Shown here one piece after another: positions 62,844 to 64,000 of a DNA stretch of 64,000 nt. The position numbers and the translations under genes were made by a program. The stretch comes from Streptomyces sp. NBC_01750 (lineage in GTDB: Bacteria > Actinomycetota > Actinomycetes > Streptomycetales > Streptomycetaceae): the NCBI RefSeq assembly GCF_035918095.1, contig NZ_CP109137.1, positions 3,908,001 through 3,972,000 on the forward strand, given 5' to 3'. The notes under the pieces were generated by a model. That model was not told the origin of the DNA, did no database searches, and saw only the letters and a program-made list of their open reading frames with translations. Position 1 is the stretch's first letter; each line of letters starts with the position of its first letter.

Positions 62844-63419
62844 TCAGTCGGCGTAGTCCTTCAGCTTCCGCGTCTCCAGAGTGATCCCGACCGGGTCGGG
62901 GAGTTCGACGACGGCGCCGAAGGGGCGCGTGGTGATGCTTAGGTACGAGCCAGCCTCGGGCTCGGCGTGGACGGTGACCGAGCACGCGTCGCGGTCGATG
63001 AGGAGGTAGATGGGGATACCGGCCTCCGCGTAGCCGCCGGGCTTCTCGACGCGGTCGCGCATGTCGGTGTCCGGGTCGCGCGAGGTGACCTCGACCGTCA
63101 TCAGGACACCACCCGGCTCGGCCCATTCGCCCTGCCCAACGAAGTTCTCCTCAGGAGCGAGGCATCCGTCCGGGCGGGCCCGCCCCTTGCGATAGGACTC
63201 GACCTTCAGGCCCTGCTCCGGGTACAGCGACAGCTCCGGGCGCTGCTGCATGCACTGCCTGATGAGCCACATGACGATCTCACCGTGATTGCCGTCCGGC
63301 ACGGGCTTGACCCGGACCTTCCCCTTGATGAACTCCAGCCTCACGAACTCGGGCGCACGGCCGGCAAGCTCCTCGAACTCCGTGACAGACATCTGGGGCT
63401 TGGCAGTCCTGGGGGTCAT
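62844..63419 (-). CDS. Uma2-family (PD-(D/E)XK fold) protein
   Basis: ATG at 63419 chosen (GGGGAGGAGG upstream); 191 residues. The DUF820/Uma2 pattern is present: RLEFIKGKVRVKPVPDGNHG, ARPDGCLAP (the metal Asp), VLMTVEVTSRDPDTDMRDR with the E-x-T/K of the nuclease core, and EAGIPIYLLIDRDA. Uma2 proteins are very abundant in Streptomyces and of unclear physiological role. Confidence 0.9.
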   Translation of the reverse strand: MTPRTAKPQMSVTEFEELAGRAPEFVRLEFIKGKVRVKPVPDGNHGEIVMWLIRQCMQQRPELSLYPEQGLKVESYRKGRARPDGCLAPEENFVGQGEWAEPGGVLMTVEVTSRDPDTDMRDRVEKPGGYAEAGIPIYLLIDRDACSVTVHAEPEAGSYLSITTRPFGAVVELPDPVGITLETRKLKDYAD

Positions 63420-63469
63420 GGCGTCGCCTCCTCCCCTCCATGGTGCCCTGACCGGCGCATCCTGCACGC

Positions 63470-64000
63470 TCATGCACGACTCCTCGGGGGCAGCCCGGCA
63501 GCGATGCGTGCGGCGTCGGCGTGCGCGGCCACGTCCGCCGGGCGCGGGCCGGGGCGGAAAGTGGCCGGGATGTCGTCCTCGTCCTCGCTCCGGCAGGCCT
63601 CGCACATGCCGTTGATGAGCGGCTCGTCCTCCTCGGTCGTGTCGCAGAACATGCAGACCATGACGCTGCGCAGCACGGTCTCGGGCTCGCGGGCGGGCTT
63701 GGGCGGCATCTTGTCCTCCAGTCGTCGTTTCGCGATCCCCGCCGGGTTGTGGATCGCGTCGGGCAGTCCGTCAGTGAGCGCACGGATCAGGTGCTTCACG
63801 CTCGCGCCGTACTCCAGCCAGGTCGTGGCAAGGGGTTCCAGCCGCTCGCAGTCGGCGGCGGAGAGGGTCATCCGGGGGTCGGTACGGCCGAGGGCGGCGA
63901 GGGTTCGGTAGGCGGTGGTGCGCTGCGGTGCGGACTCGGCGGCGGCCGGATCGGTAGCGGCCGACTCCGTGGTGGCCGACTCCGTGGTGGCCGGCGCATC
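63470..64000 (-). CDS. HTH/zinc-finger protein, partial (5' end outside window)
   Basis: The frame is open to the right edge, so the start lies beyond it. The visible 176 residues have an Ala/Thr/Glu/Ser linker, then LGRTDPRMTLSAADCERLEP and a domain (SVKHLIRALTDGLPDAIHNP, then AGIAKRRLEDKMPP). A C-terminal cysteine cluster follows (CMFCDTTEEDEP ... GMCEACRS), a likely zinc finger. It matches a common Streptomyces replication/HTH-like conserved family whose N-terminal HTH would be upstream. It lies 50 bp before the Uma2 gene on the same strand. Confidence 0.7.
   Translation of the reverse strand, partial: DAPATTESATTESAATDPAAAESAPQRTTAYRTLAALGRTDPRMTLSAADCERLEPLATTWLEYGASVKHLIRALTDGLPDAIHNPAGIAKRRLEDKMPPKPAREPETVLRSVMVCMFCDTTEEDEPLINGMCEACRSEDEDDIPATFRPGPRPADVAAHADAARIAAGLPPRSRA

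Overview
The window is high-GC (about 70 percent) DNA with GTG starts, GGAGG ribosome sites and gene families typical of Streptomyces: an XRE/DUF397 pair, a two-domain laccase, FbiC, a GPP34 protein, and D,D-carboxypeptidases with long low-complexity extensions. It reads as a Streptomyces (or close relative) chromosomal segment, with a scarred accessory half on the left (1-35.4 kb) and a mostly conserved chromosomal half on the right (35.4-64 kb).

Left part, 1-12 kb. A 5'-truncated AAA+ ATPase ends in an IS3-family scar that contains a small internal inversion. An XRE/Nudix-like pair follows, then a group of uncharacterised genes: two winged-helix proteins, a tyrosine-recombinase-like protein without catalytic residues, and an overlapping DDE-transposase-like protein. 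From 7.7 to 11.7 kb lies a complete sulfur-stress (cst-type) locus. It holds a CstR-type repressor, rhodaneses, a TauE/SafE exporter and a CstB-like persulfide dioxygenase fusion. Four near-identical TACCCC-N2-GGGGTA boxes sit in its promoter regions, and a frameshifted DUF302 gene is divergently placed.

Island, 12.1-33.0 kb. An intact tRNA-Arg(CCT) gene (12068-12140) has its last 35 nt repeated exactly at 32996-33030, the signature of integration into the tRNA 3' end. Between the copies are a lytic transglycosylase, a copper operon (laccase, YcnI, CopC-CopD fusion, and a translationally coupled HTH protein derived from an IS630 transposase), a secreted double-cupredoxin/beta-propeller protein, an MmpS-like protein, a frameshifted PepSY-like gene, a membrane-anchored ECF-like sigma factor with an XRE partner, and a large LAL-type LuxR regulator of lower GC surrounded by three different IS remnants. 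A second, decayed integrase with its own related end sequence lies just beyond the right copy (33.7-34.2 kb), so at least two insertions seem to have used this tRNA. An orphan immunity-like gene and an RHS fragment follow.

Right part, 35.4-64 kb. It holds DacB-type and DacA-type D,D-carboxypeptidases, SDRs, a PLP decarboxylase, a class A beta-lactamase-fold protein convergent with a secreted FGE-like protein, a zinc-ribbon membrane protein, a polytopic membrane protein, GPP34, the XRE/DUF397 pair, a sodium/solute symporter, an ADP-ribosylglycohydrolase homologue lacking its metal-binding aspartates, a 1047-residue NTPase/TPR protein, FbiC (coenzyme F420 chromophore synthesis), a Uma2 nuclease-fold protein, and a partial zinc-finger protein at the right edge. 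No rRNA, CRISPR array or biosynthetic gene cluster was seen.
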